From NCBI GenBank assembly GCA_937973685.1, contig CALJKJ010000059.1, positions 1 through 27,581 of the forward strand: 27,581 nucleotides of DNA. Reading direction: 5' to 3'. The stretch is from an uncultured Flavobacteriales bacterium (GTDB lineage: Bacteria; Bacteroidota; Bacteroidia; Flavobacteriales_D; Crocinitomicaceae). Positions 1 through 7,558 of the stretch are shown piece by piece. Position 1 is the stretch's first letter; the number at the start of each line of letters is the position of its first letter. The notes below the pieces were generated by a model. It saw only the letters and a list, made by a program, of their open reading frames with translations. It was not told the origin of the DNA and did no database searches. The position numbers and the translations under genes are program-made.

Positions 1-512
1 AATTAGCAATTGTGGCGGGACACCTGGTGAATGCCAAAAACGGCTTGGTAGTGGAACGTTTGGCGCAAGCAATTGCCAACAAGGAACAAGTGATCCTTAA
101 AAAATACCAGTCGATTCACTCGGAAACGATTACCGACCGTCTCGTTGAGCCTTTTGGTTTTACCGATAATTACCACACGGTAATGGCGTTTGAAGTGGAA
201 ACCTTAAAAAACAAAACTTTTCACATTGAGCGAATAGCTGAAATTGTTTTCTGCGATACTCCCAATGCGTTTGAACACCTCCACGAACAACAAGTGCTCG
301 ATGCCTTTGGGTTTAGTGCGCGTGCCGATGGAAAGACTTTCCCCGTTGCGGTTACACTTTCACTCAAAGCCTATTTATTGCTCAAAAACGAATATCCCTT
401 GACCATTCCGTTCATCAAACACAATGCGAAAGCCGATAACTACGAGTTGAAAATAACCGTTAACGACCTAGCACCAGTGGAGCGATTTTTAAAGGGAGTG
501 GGGGAGATTTAG
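1..512 (+). CDS. WYL-domain transcriptional regulator, C-terminal part (5' end outside window)
   Basis: The reading frame is open from the window edge, so this is the last ~168 residues of a longer protein; the GTG at 12 is not a convincing start. The visible part has the alternating strand pattern of a WYL domain (inducer-sensing part of many bacterial regulators), with conserved stretches ILKKYQS, VEPFGF and FHIERIAEI, followed by a WCX-like tail. The N-terminal winged helix expected in the family lies outside the window. WYL proteins often bind nucleotides or nucleic acid and some control phage-defence loci, so its place 82 bp before the MazG/helicase operon is notable. However, its base composition is clearly more GC-rich than that operon, so it may simply be the chromosomal neighbour. 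Family assignment is from recalled motifs; function is inferred. Confidence 0.7.
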   Translation, partial: LAIVAGHLVNAKNGLVVERLAQAIANKEQVILKKYQSIHSETITDRLVEPFGFTDNYHTVMAFEVETLKNKTFHIERIAEIVFCDTPNAFEHLHEQQVLDAFGFSARADGKTFPVAVTLSLKAYLLLKNEYPLTIPFIKHNAKADNYELKITVNDLAPVERFLKGVGEI

Positions 513-546
513 CATAAATCCTAATGTTTTTCATGAAAATTGTGTA

Positions 547-554
547 TATATTTG
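547..554 (+). promoter_or_regulatory. Putative -7 element for the mazG-like/helicase operon
   Basis: TATATTTG matches the Bacteroidota -7 consensus TAnnTTTG and lies 40 bp before the ATG at 595. No convincing -33 TTG partner is seen. It suggests that the two-gene operon has its own promoter rather than reading through from the WYL gene. Confidence 0.45.
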
Positions 555-594
555 GCTATCTATAGAATAACTTTCTTAGTTTAAAAGTTTAAAT

Positions 595-933
595 ATGAAA
601 AACTACAATGATGTTTTAGAAGAATTAATTGCTTTTCGAGATGAAAGGGATTGGAAACAATTTCATGATTCGAAAAATCTTGCAATTGCGATTTCTATTG
701 AAGCAGCTGAGTTGAATGAACTTTTTTTATGGAAAACAGTTGAACAATCTGAAAAAGTAGATTTGGATCGAGTAAAAGAAGAATTAGCAGATGTATTATC
801 ATTTTCATTTTTGTTAGCTGAAAAACTTGGAATAAATCCATTTGAAATAGTGACACAAAAAATTAAAAAGAATTCTGAAAAATATCCTATCGAAAAAGCA
901 AAAGGCAAATCAGATAAATATGATCAGCTTTAG
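595..933 (+). CDS. MazG-like nucleotide pyrophosphohydrolase (all-alpha NTP-PPase)
   Basis: This 112-residue protein has the metal-binding signature of the MazG/dCTPase (RS21-C6-like) family: E36xxE39 in SIEAAELNE, then E63xxD66 in KEELADV, with the family's WKQFH segment at 20-24. Such enzymes hydrolyse (d)NTPs to (d)NMP and pyrophosphate in the cytoplasm. The length fits a single-domain member. The stop codon (TAG, 931-933) is directly followed by the ATG of the helicase gene, with no spacer, so the two are almost certainly co-transcribed and translationally coupled. The gene is very AT-rich compared with the WYL gene before it. The nucleotide substrate cannot be read from the sequence. In this context it may clear noncanonical or phage-modified nucleotides, or act as an effector that depletes nucleotides; that is inference. 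Confidence 0.85.
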   Translation: MKNYNDVLEELIAFRDERDWKQFHDSKNLAIAISIEAAELNELFLWKTVEQSEKVDLDRVKEELADVLSFSFLLAEKLGINPFEIVTQKIKKNSEKYPIEKAKGKSDKYDQL

Positions 934-3108
934 ATGAAAGAAAATTTTAAAATATCCCAGTATCAATTTGATAATAATTTAGAAAAAGAAATTCTTGAAA
1001 ACCACCGGGAATATTTGTCATGGCCTTTAGTTTATTTTCTAAATGATCAAAATTCGAGACAAGCGTATGTAGGAGAAACTACAGATGTAATTAAGCGAAT
1101 GAAGTCACATTCAAAAACTGATAATAAAAAAGATTTAACGTCTGTAAATTTAATCGTTAGTGAATTATTTAATAAATCAGCAACTCTTGATGTTGAGGCA
1201 AATCTAATTAGATACATTAATGCAGATGGACAATATAATTTGAAAAACGCAAATCTTGGTATTGCTAACCATAGATTCTATCAACAAAAAGAAGTTTATT
1301 GGGATTTATTTACAAATATATGGGATGAACTTAGAGCGATTGGAATTGTAAGACATTCGTTAGAACATATTGATAATTCAGACTTGTTTAAATATTCACC
1401 TTATAAATCACTTTCAACAGAACAAGTGTCTAGTTTGAAATTAATTTTAGAGTGTTTGATTGATGAAAAAACTAATGTAAGTCTTATTCAAGGAGGTGCG
1501 GGAACTGGAAAATCAATTTTAGCAATTTTCCTTTTTAAATTACTTAAAACAAACTTAGATGATTTTAATTTTTCAGATTTTGATGAAGAAGATTTAGAAT
1601 TATTTGAACTATTAAAAACAGTACGTGAAAAATTTGGCGATCTTGAAATGGCTTTGGTAATCCCAATGGCATCATTTAGAAAAACTATTTCAAAAGTTTT
1701 TAAAAATATACAAGGTCTTTCTCCAAAAATGGTTGTTGGGCCATCCGATTTGGCCAAAAACAAATACGACCTAGTTATTGTAGATGAAGGACATCGTTTA
1801 AGGAGACGAGTAAATCTAGGGCCTTACTTTAAGCCTTTTGATGACACATGTAAAGCGCTAGGTTTAGATGAATTCAAATCATCAGAATTAGATTGGCTTT
1901 TAAGACAATCAAAAAAATCGCTCATATTTTATGACAGACATCAATCAATTAAACCGTCGGATGTATTAAGAGAAAGATATATTTTACTTGAAAATGAGCC
2001 TACTACAAGAATTGAGACATTAAAAACCCAATTTAGGTGTAAAGGAGGTAACGAATATGTTAGATTAATTCATGATCTTTTTGACAACACAAAAGTTGTG
2101 TCTTCAAAATTTCATTCTTTAGAATACGAATGTTACTTGTTTGATGATATCCAATTAATGGTAGATGAAATCAAAAAATATGATACGCTTGATGGTCTTT
2201 CAAGAATGGTTGCTGGGTATGCTTGGGAGTGGGTGACAAATAAAGATAAAAACGCATTTGATATTGTAATTGATCAAACAAAATTAAGGTGGAACAGTGT
2301 AGCAATTGATTGGGTAAATTCTCCAAATTCAATTGATGAAGTAGGTTGCATTCATACAACTCAAGGATATGATTTAAATTATACTGGTGTAATTATTGGT
2401 CCTGAGATAGATTATGATTTCAAATTAAATCAATTTATAATTGATAAAAGTAAATACAAAGATAAAGCTGGTAAAAACACAATAAAGGACGAGTCAATAC
2501 TAAAAGAATATATTATTAATATTTATAAAACTATTTTATTGCGTGGAGTAAAAGGTACTTTTATTTATGCTTGTAATGAAAATTTGAGAAGATATATTAG
2601 TCAGTTTATTGAAATTAAACGTAATAAAGAAAAAATGTCAAAAATTAATATTCTTAACGAGTCTAATCCAAAAACAATTCCATATTATGATTTGAATATT
2701 GCAGCCGGTAGTTTTTCTGATTTACAGTCAGTTGAAGTTGTAAAATACATAGAATTAGAGAGCATCATTCCAAATCAAGAACATTATTTTGCTTGTAAAA
2801 TTATTGGGGAATCGATGAATAAAATTATCCCAAACGGTTCAATTTGTTTATTTGAGAAATACACTCAGGGGTCACGAAATGGATTAATAACTTTAGTCGA
2901 AATGACAGATTTTTCAGATGTTGATTTTGGATCTAGTTATACAATAAAAGAATACAGTAGCAAAAAAACTATTTCAGATGATAATTGGCAACATACTGAG
3001 ATCTCTTTGTTACCAAAATCAACTTTACCATATGAATCTATAATTCTTCGTGATGAAGAAACAAATAGATTAAGAGTTATTGGGATTTTTATTAAAGTGC
3101 TAGATTAA
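934..3108 (+). CDS. GIY-YIG nuclease - Schlafen group 3/DUF2075 helicase - LexA-like S24 domain fusion
   Basis: This 724-residue protein has three recognisable parts. Residues ~30-105 resemble a GIY-YIG nuclease: VYF (33-35) and YVG (45-47) for the two motif halves, R55, and E88 in DVEANLIRYI. Residues ~165-560 form a P-loop ATPase of the DUF2075 (Schlafen-group-3 helicase) type: Walker A GGAGTGKS (187-194), Walker B LVIVDEGH (280-287), then TQFRCKGG and the late helicase motif HTTQGYDLNYTGVIIG. Residues ~585-724 look like the peptidase half of LexA/UmuD: Ala591-Gly592 in IAAGSF as cleavage site, S627 in GESM, K672 in YTIKEY, and a closing VIGIFIKVL. The 35-residue gap from Gly592 to S627 matches LexA; the Ser-to-Lys gap is longer by ~8 residues, explained by an insert at 659-666. 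No membrane segment is seen. It is the second gene of an operon with the MazG-like enzyme. A role in defence or damage response is inferred. Confidence 0.85.
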   Translation: MKENFKISQYQFDNNLEKEILENHREYLSWPLVYFLNDQNSRQAYVGETTDVIKRMKSHSKTDNKKDLTSVNLIVSELFNKSATLDVEANLIRYINADGQYNLKNANLGIANHRFYQQKEVYWDLFTNIWDELRAIGIVRHSLEHIDNSDLFKYSPYKSLSTEQVSSLKLILECLIDEKTNVSLIQGGAGTGKSILAIFLFKLLKTNLDDFNFSDFDEEDLELFELLKTVREKFGDLEMALVIPMASFRKTISKVFKNIQGLSPKMVVGPSDLAKNKYDLVIVDEGHRLRRRVNLGPYFKPFDDTCKALGLDEFKSSELDWLLRQSKKSLIFYDRHQSIKPSDVLRERYILLENEPTTRIETLKTQFRCKGGNEYVRLIHDLFDNTKVVSSKFHSLEYECYLFDDIQLMVDEIKKYDTLDGLSRMVAGYAWEWVTNKDKNAFDIVIDQTKLRWNSVAIDWVNSPNSIDEVGCIHTTQGYDLNYTGVIIGPEIDYDFKLNQFIIDKSKYKDKAGKNTIKDESILKEYIINIYKTILLRGVKGTFIYACNENLRRYISQFIEIKRNKEKMSKINILNESNPKTIPYYDLNIAAGSFSDLQSVEVVKYIELESIIPNQEHYFACKIIGESMNKIIPNGSICLFEKYTQGSRNGLITLVEMTDFSDVDFGSSYTIKEYSSKKTISDDNWQHTEISLLPKSTLPYESIILRDEETNRLRVIGIFIKVLD

Positions 3109-3260
3109 TTTTTAATACTAAAAGACTTAAATATTTTTATAATACTTTAATAGTATTGATGCTTTTGAAATTACTTGTCAACTACTTCACTGCCTTTTAA
3201 ATTCTACTTATTACTGTCAATTAGCGCATGTAACCTCCTCCAAAACTCATTTTTCAACTA

Positions 3261-4139
3261 TCACTTAAACACAAAACTCGTTGGGTCGCCATTGAAAAAG
3301 AAGAGCTCAAAGGTCTTTTCTTTGGTGTCGTAGCGCAGGTAGACAGCATTGCCTATAAACATTTCATTGACCGTCAATTCGCTCGCGGTTTTTTCGGATA
3401 GTTGATCGGTGGCAAACAGGTACAGGTACTGGCCATCAAACACAGTGTTTGCGCTTAGATTTGGCGGTAGTAAAGCGTTTTCACTGACTTGTTGGAGGTC
3501 GTAAAGCATTCCTTTGTCGTTGTAAGGGATGGTAACGTACGTTTGTTGCTTGCACATCAAAACAAGGGTTAAATCCTCCTGTACAATGAGTTTGTACGAC
3601 GATAATTTGTCGTAATCATCTTGGATCAATTCAATGTCAAATCCCTCGCGTTGCGCTTGGTGAATCGACGAACCATCTGCGACCCATTTCCCGTTTTTTT
3701 GGTAAAAATCGAGTAGGGTGTTGGCGCCCGAAGCAGCGGATATTGCTGTTAATGGATGTGCGCCAATCAAATTGGTGAGGGTTTTTCGTTTCAAACTCGG
3801 CGGTGCTTTTAATTGGCTGATGGTGTCGTTTTTCAGCATCAATTGAGCAGTGAGCAATGCCAGTTGTTCGGTCGCATTGTTTAACTTGAGTTGATTGGCC
3901 CGTTTATCCGCATTCAAACGCGCAATATCTGCCGTTAAACTTTCCAGTTGTTTGGTCAGCTGTTCAACCGATGCGGTTAATTCGTTGATGGAACGAGCGG
4001 AAGTAGTACGCTCTGTTGCCAAAACAGTAGTGAGGCTATCGTAGCGCGCAGTGAGTGTTTCCAGTTGTTGTTTTTTATTCTGGCCAATTGAAATGAAGCT
4101 GTAAATGATTGAGATGAAAAGTAAAATTAGTTTTTGCAT
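3261..4139 (-). CDS. Secreted or periplasmic coiled-coil protein of unknown function
   Basis: This 292-residue protein begins with a signal peptide (MQKLILLFISIIYSFISIGQ). Residues ~20-110 are heptad-like, rich in L, T, Q and A, and should form a long coiled coil (for example LTASVEQLTKQLESLTADIA). The C-terminal ~180 residues look globular with beta strands and end in FFFNGDPTSFVFK; I recognise no family. There is no T9SS sorting tail, so a periplasmic or outer-membrane-associated location is most likely. It is convergent with the helicase operon and divergent from the cytochrome gene at 4245. Its base composition is higher in GC than that operon, like the backbone genes. Confidence 0.75.
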   Translation of the reverse strand: MQKLILLFISIIYSFISIGQNKKQQLETLTARYDSLTTVLATERTTSARSINELTASVEQLTKQLESLTADIARLNADKRANQLKLNNATEQLALLTAQLMLKNDTISQLKAPPSLKRKTLTNLIGAHPLTAISAASGANTLLDFYQKNGKWVADGSSIHQAQREGFDIELIQDDYDKLSSYKLIVQEDLTLVLMCKQQTYVTIPYNDKGMLYDLQQVSENALLPPNLSANTVFDGQYLYLFATDQLSEKTASELTVNEMFIGNAVYLRYDTKEKTFELFFFNGDPTSFVFK

Positions 4140-4244
4140 GGTAAAGCAATCGTTATATTTTTGATGTCAATAATAATCAATATAGTTGGTTTTATTAGTT
4201 CTAAGCTATAAATTCCTTATTTTTACCATTCAATTTTGGACAAT

Positions 4245-4574
4245 ATGAAAACAATAATTTTTGCAAGTTTACTTGTGTTGGCTGCGTGTCAAAGCACAAA
4301 AGAAGTCGCACCGGCGAAAGTAATAACACCCTTAGAAAAAGTTCGATTGGTGTATCCTTCAACAACACAAGCAGAGTTGGATGCGGGAAAAAGTTTGTAC
4401 AATACGCAATGTATAACTTGTCATGGTTTTGAAGAACCAGCTCATTACAGCATGCAAAAATGGGATCACATTTTACCAGAAATGGTCGAAAAAGCAAATA
4501 AGTACAAAAATGCCAACATCACAGATGAAGGATTTATCTTGTTGCGTAAGTTTGTGATAGCTTCATTGAAATAG
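4245..4574 (+). CDS. Small c-type cytochrome lipoprotein
   Basis: A 109-residue protein with a lipoprotein signal ending LVLAAC (lipid Cys at 15) and a single haem-binding site CITCH (56-60). Met70 or Met80 (ILPEM) could be the distal haem ligand. It is therefore probably a lipid-anchored periplasmic electron carrier. The ATG at 4245 is chosen because it starts directly on the signal peptide; an in-frame TTG at 4236 would only add three residues. It precedes the iron-uptake locus by ~290 bp but is separated from it by a repeat tract and a Fur-like site, so it is probably transcribed on its own. Confidence 0.85.
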   Translation: MKTIIFASLLVLAACQSTKEVAPAKVITPLEKVRLVYPSTTQAELDAGKSLYNTQCITCHGFEEPAHYSMQKWDHILPEMVEKANKYKNANITDEGFILLRKFVIASLK

Positions 4575-4673
4575 TCAAAACGATATAAATTGAAAAGGGT
4601 AGCAGGTAATGTTATCCTTTTTTTTGACTTTAAAAATTGATTTGTTGTTCTTGTAATGAAAAAAGAATACTCA

Positions 4674-4767
4674 TTTCCAATCTTAAATCTTCCAATCTTC
4701 AATCTTCCAATCTTCCAATCTTCCAATCTTCCAATCTTCAATCTTCCAATCTTCAATCTTAAATCCT
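4674..4767. repeat. Short AT-rich tandem repeat (10-bp unit, variants)
   Basis: About nine imperfect copies of a unit close to TTCCAATCTT, with shorter TTCAATCTT and TTAAATCTT variants, run head to tail in the gap between the cytochrome gene and the iron locus. There are no spacers of unique sequence, so it is a microsatellite-type array and not CRISPR. It ends just before the Fur-like module at 4775. The rest of the 4575-4861 gap holds only that module and the promoter. Confidence 0.9.
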
Positions 4768-4774
4768 AAACCCT

Positions 4775-4815
4775 TTATTTAGAATCATTCTATTATACCT
4801 TTTTTGTGGTATTGT
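4775..4815 (+). promoter_or_regulatory. Fur-like operator module, copy 1 (upstream of the iron locus)
   Basis: Contains the palindrome TAGAAT-C-ATTCTA (4780-4792), similar to iron-regulator sites reported in Bacteroidota, followed by ATACC...GGTAT. It is 37/41 identical, without gaps, to 8947-8987 upstream of the TonB receptor gene. The module ends on a TTG (4812-4814) that fits as a -33 element, 20 bp before the -7 element TAGTTTTG (4835-4842). The operator therefore sits directly upstream of the core promoter, fitting control by iron. The identity of the regulator is inferred. Confidence 0.75.
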
Positions 4816-4834
4816 CCAAAGCAAACTTGTCATG

Positions 4835-4842
4835 TAGTTTTG
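4835..4842 (+). promoter_or_regulatory. -7 promoter element of the iron locus
   Basis: TAGTTTTG is an exact match to TAnnTTTG, 20 bp after the TTG at 4812-4814, and 19 bp before the ATG at 4862. Confidence 0.6.
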
Positions 4843-4861
4843 TAACCAGAAAAAGAGACTC

Positions 4862-6067
4862 ATGAAATTAATTGGAAAAGTAATTATCGCTTGCATAGTA
4901 ACAACAGCTAGCTGGTCACAAGTATTAACAAAAGAAGATTCACTCACCGCAGGTTTGATTGCACGTCCTGACGCAACAGTTTTATCTGGATATGGTAGTT
5001 TTCGATATACTAACAATGTCACAACTGAAAATGCAGAAGCGAATGTTGATCGAGTTGTCTTGTTTTTAGGGCATAAATTCTCAAATAAAATTTCGTTTTT
5101 CTCCGAAATGGAACTCGAAAACGCAAAATTAACAGGTGGAGCAGGTAGTGGTGAATTTTCCATGGAACAAGCATTCATCAAGTTTAATTTGAACCGTTCA
5201 ACGTATTTAACGGCGGGACTTTTTATTCCACGAATTGGAATTATTAATGAGAATCATTTGCCAAACACCTACAATGGTGCAACGCGACCACTAGTAGAAA
5301 CACTTGTAATTCCATCCACTTGGCGTGAAATTGGTGTAGGTATATACGGTTACAGCAACAAAGTTCCAGGGTTGAATTACTCTTTCGCGTTGGTAAATGG
5401 CTTGAATGCAGCCGCTTTTACTAATGGTTCAGGGATAAGAGAAGGTCGTTTCGAAGGAAGAAATGCTAACGCGTCTTCGCTTGCATTGACCGGAGCGTTG
5501 TTGCAATATATAGGTAATTTCCGTTTGCAATGTTCCGCTTATTTAGGAGGGAGTGCAGGATTATCCAAACGAGCAGCAGATAGTTTGCAATTGAATGCTG
5601 GCGCATTTGGTACGCCTGTTGCACTGACGGAAATAAATGCACAATACACGCACAAGCGTTGGTATGCGAAAGTTTTAGCTACTTTCATGACCATACCAGA
5701 TGCAGCAAAAATTAATCAAGCTTATGCCAACAATACCGCTTTGCAATCATTTGGTGCTTATGCCGAAGTAGCCTATACATTTTGGAAAAAAGATGCTGCG
5801 CAAATGCGTTATTTTGCACGCTATGAAACCTTGGATTTGAATGCCAAATTACCTGAAAATGGGGTTGTCAATCCAACTTTGAAACAACAATATTTGGTAA
5901 CAGGTATTAGCTTTTTACCAGTTGCAGGTGTCATAGTCAAAGTCGATTATGTTTACCGCTTAACAGGAAATCAAAATCCAAATTTGGTCGTAGATCCTTA
6001 TCCTGTTGGCTTACCTTATTTTACAAAACAACATGCCATTAATATTGGCTTAGGCTACAGTTTTTAA
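4862..6067 (+). CDS. Outer-membrane beta-barrel (porin-like) protein
   Basis: A 401-residue protein with a signal peptide ending in ASWSQ, then many amphipathic strands with aromatic ends, and a terminal ...NIGLGYSF whose final Phe is typical of outer-membrane barrels. It resembles the porin-like proteins of Bacteroidota (phosphate-selective-porin-like fold), but the substrate cannot be read from sequence. It is the first gene of the operon 4862-8943, followed after 1 bp by the Rieske gene, and lies directly behind a Fur-like site. It probably acts as the outer-membrane component of the iron or redox pathway encoded downstream. Confidence 0.75.
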   Translation: MKLIGKVIIACIVTTASWSQVLTKEDSLTAGLIARPDATVLSGYGSFRYTNNVTTENAEANVDRVVLFLGHKFSNKISFFSEMELENAKLTGGAGSGEFSMEQAFIKFNLNRSTYLTAGLFIPRIGIINENHLPNTYNGATRPLVETLVIPSTWREIGVGIYGYSNKVPGLNYSFALVNGLNAAAFTNGSGIREGRFEGRNANASSLALTGALLQYIGNFRLQCSAYLGGSAGLSKRAADSLQLNAGAFGTPVALTEINAQYTHKRWYAKVLATFMTIPDAAKINQAYANNTALQSFGAYAEVAYTFWKKDAAQMRYFARYETLDLNAKLPENGVVNPTLKQQYLVTGISFLPVAGVIVKVDYVYRLTGNQNPNLVVDPYPVGLPYFTKQHAINIGLGYSF

Positions 6068-6068
6068 T

Positions 6069-6500
6069 ATGAATAACGAAAGAAGAGAATTCATCAAAAG
6101 TGCTTGTTCACTTTGCGCTGCTGTTGTTGGAATTGGTGCATTACTCCCTGCGGTGAGTGCGTGTGCATCGCTTCTTAATTTATCAGTTGAACCAACAGAT
6201 GGAGTCATTCCAGTTCAACGTAACTTGTTTACGTCTGAAAATCAATTGGTTATTGTTCAATCAAAAAAAAGAGAATTTGATTTGGTGTTGGTGCAACAAG
6301 CAAGTTCTCAATTTCAAGCATTTGAATTGCAGTGTACGCACCAACCAAATCCACTAATTGTAACAAAATCTGGATTTCATTGCAACGCACATGGTAGCGC
6401 TTTTTCATTAGACGGTTCGGTGAAAAAAAGTCCAGCGTTGAAATCCCTGAAATCATTTCCTGTTCGTGTTACTGATGATTTCGTATACATTACACTATGA
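6069..6500 (+). CDS. Rieske [2Fe-2S] protein with Tat-type signal
   Basis: A 143-residue protein whose N-terminus RREFIK (5-10) followed by a hydrophobic stretch looks like a twin-arginine signal, fitting export with the cluster already inserted. Cluster ligands are C89 and H91 (CTH) and C105 and H108 (CNAHGS). The loop GSAFSLDGSV is typical of small Rieske domains. It is likely a periplasmic or membrane-anchored electron-transfer subunit. It starts 1 bp after the porin stop and overlaps the imelysin start by 4 bp (ATGA), so it is an integral part of the operon. A Rieske protein beside imelysin and DUF1111 suggests it passes electrons in ferric/ferrous cycling during uptake; this is inference. 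Confidence 0.88.
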   Translation: MNNERREFIKSACSLCAAVVGIGALLPAVSACASLLNLSVEPTDGVIPVQRNLFTSENQLVIVQSKKREFDLVLVQQASSQFQAFELQCTHQPNPLIVTKSGFHCNAHGSAFSLDGSVKKSPALKSLKSFPVRVTDDFVYITL

Positions 6501-7558
6501 ATAAATACGTTTTGACCCTGCTAGTGGTGAGTTCACTAGTTGCTTGCAAGAAAAGTACTACTTCAACGGCAACAAAAGTTGAACCAAGCACAATCGTTGC
6601 AGCAATCGCAACCAATGTCAACCAAGCGATTTATGCTGATTTAGCAGTAGAAGCAGACTCGTTGCATGCAACGGTGCAATTGTTTGTTGCCAATCCGAGT
6701 GTTGAATTACTTGAAAAATGTCGCTTTTATTGGAAAAAAGCACGCGCTGCTTGGGAACAATCCGAAGGATTTTTATACGGACCTGTAGCAACAGATAATA
6801 TTGACCCACGTATTGATTCATGGCCGGTTGATTACCAAGCAATTGATGTTGAATTAGCAGGAAATCTAGATTTTACTGTTGATGCCAACATAGATGCACT
6901 TGATGATGCGTTGAAAGGGTTTCATCCCATAGAGTATTTGTTATGGGGAGTAAATGGCGCGGTCAATGTTGCCGATTTCACACCTCGACAATTCGAGTTT
7001 TTATTGGCTTTGACAAAAAACCTAAAAGTGTTGACAGGTCAATTGGCGACGCAATGGGAAACAGCTAACAATACTGCGTATATTCATTCTTTTACCTCTC
7101 CAACGACGAATAATCCGTTTTATCCAACATACCGTTCCGTTTACGAAGAAATGGTCAATGCGCTCATTGGAATTTGTGACGAATTAGCTGCAGGTAAAAT
7201 TGGTGAGCCATTGCTTTTGCAAGACCCAAGTCTCGAAGAATCGCGCTATTCATCCAATTCAATGACAGATTTCAAAAACAATATTATCAGTGTACAAAAT
7301 GTTTATTTGGGCAAATATGCAATCAATGGATGTGGATTGGAGGACTTTGTTCGTCAATACAACCTTTCGTTGGATAACGAAATTAAAACTGCTATTGCTT
7401 TGTGTTTGGCACGAATGAATGCGATTACCGTACCTTTTGGACTAGCATTATCAACGCAAACGCAACAAGTTTCACAAATTGTAGCCGCTGTTGAAGATTT
7501 GGAAGACATCCTTCAATTAAAATTATTGCCGTTAATCCAAACCAAAATAACAAATTAA
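6497..7558 (+). CDS. Imelysin-family (M75) iron-uptake lipoprotein
   Basis: A 353-residue protein with a lipoprotein signal ending LVACKKS (Cys17) and the imelysin GxHxxE motif as GFHPIE (141-146). The duplicated helical-bundle pattern with WKKARAAWEQSEGFLYGP and DSWPVDYQAID is typical of the family. Imelysin/EfeO-like proteins are surface or periplasmic iron-binding factors rather than proven peptidases. It overlaps the Rieske gene by 4 bp and the next gene by 1 bp, so translation is coupled. Imelysin next to a DUF1111 di-haem protein is a known pairing in iron-regulated loci. Confidence 0.88.
   Translation: MNKYVLTLLVVSSLVACKKSTTSTATKVEPSTIVAAIATNVNQAIYADLAVEADSLHATVQLFVANPSVELLEKCRFYWKKARAAWEQSEGFLYGPVATDNIDPRIDSWPVDYQAIDVELAGNLDFTVDANIDALDDALKGFHPIEYLLWGVNGAVNVADFTPRQFEFLLALTKNLKVLTGQLATQWETANNTAYIHSFTSPTTNNPFYPTYRSVYEEMVNALIGICDELAAGKIGEPLLLQDPSLEESRYSSNSMTDFKNNIISVQNVYLGKYAINGCGLEDFVRQYNLSLDNEIKTAIALCLARMNAITVPFGLALSTQTQQVSQIVAAVEDLEDILQLKLLPLIQTKITN

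Noticed and set aside
3141..3157. Hairpin AATACT-TTAAT-AGTATT after the helicase gene as terminator
   Set aside because: The stem is short and AT-only with no T run; too weak to call.
4236..4244. TTG start three codons before the cytochrome ATG
   Set aside because: ATG at 4245 begins directly on a standard lipoprotein signal; the TTG only adds LDN-type residues.
4674..4767. CRISPR-like array
   Set aside because: Units are ~10 bp, directly joined, with no unique spacers and no cas genes.
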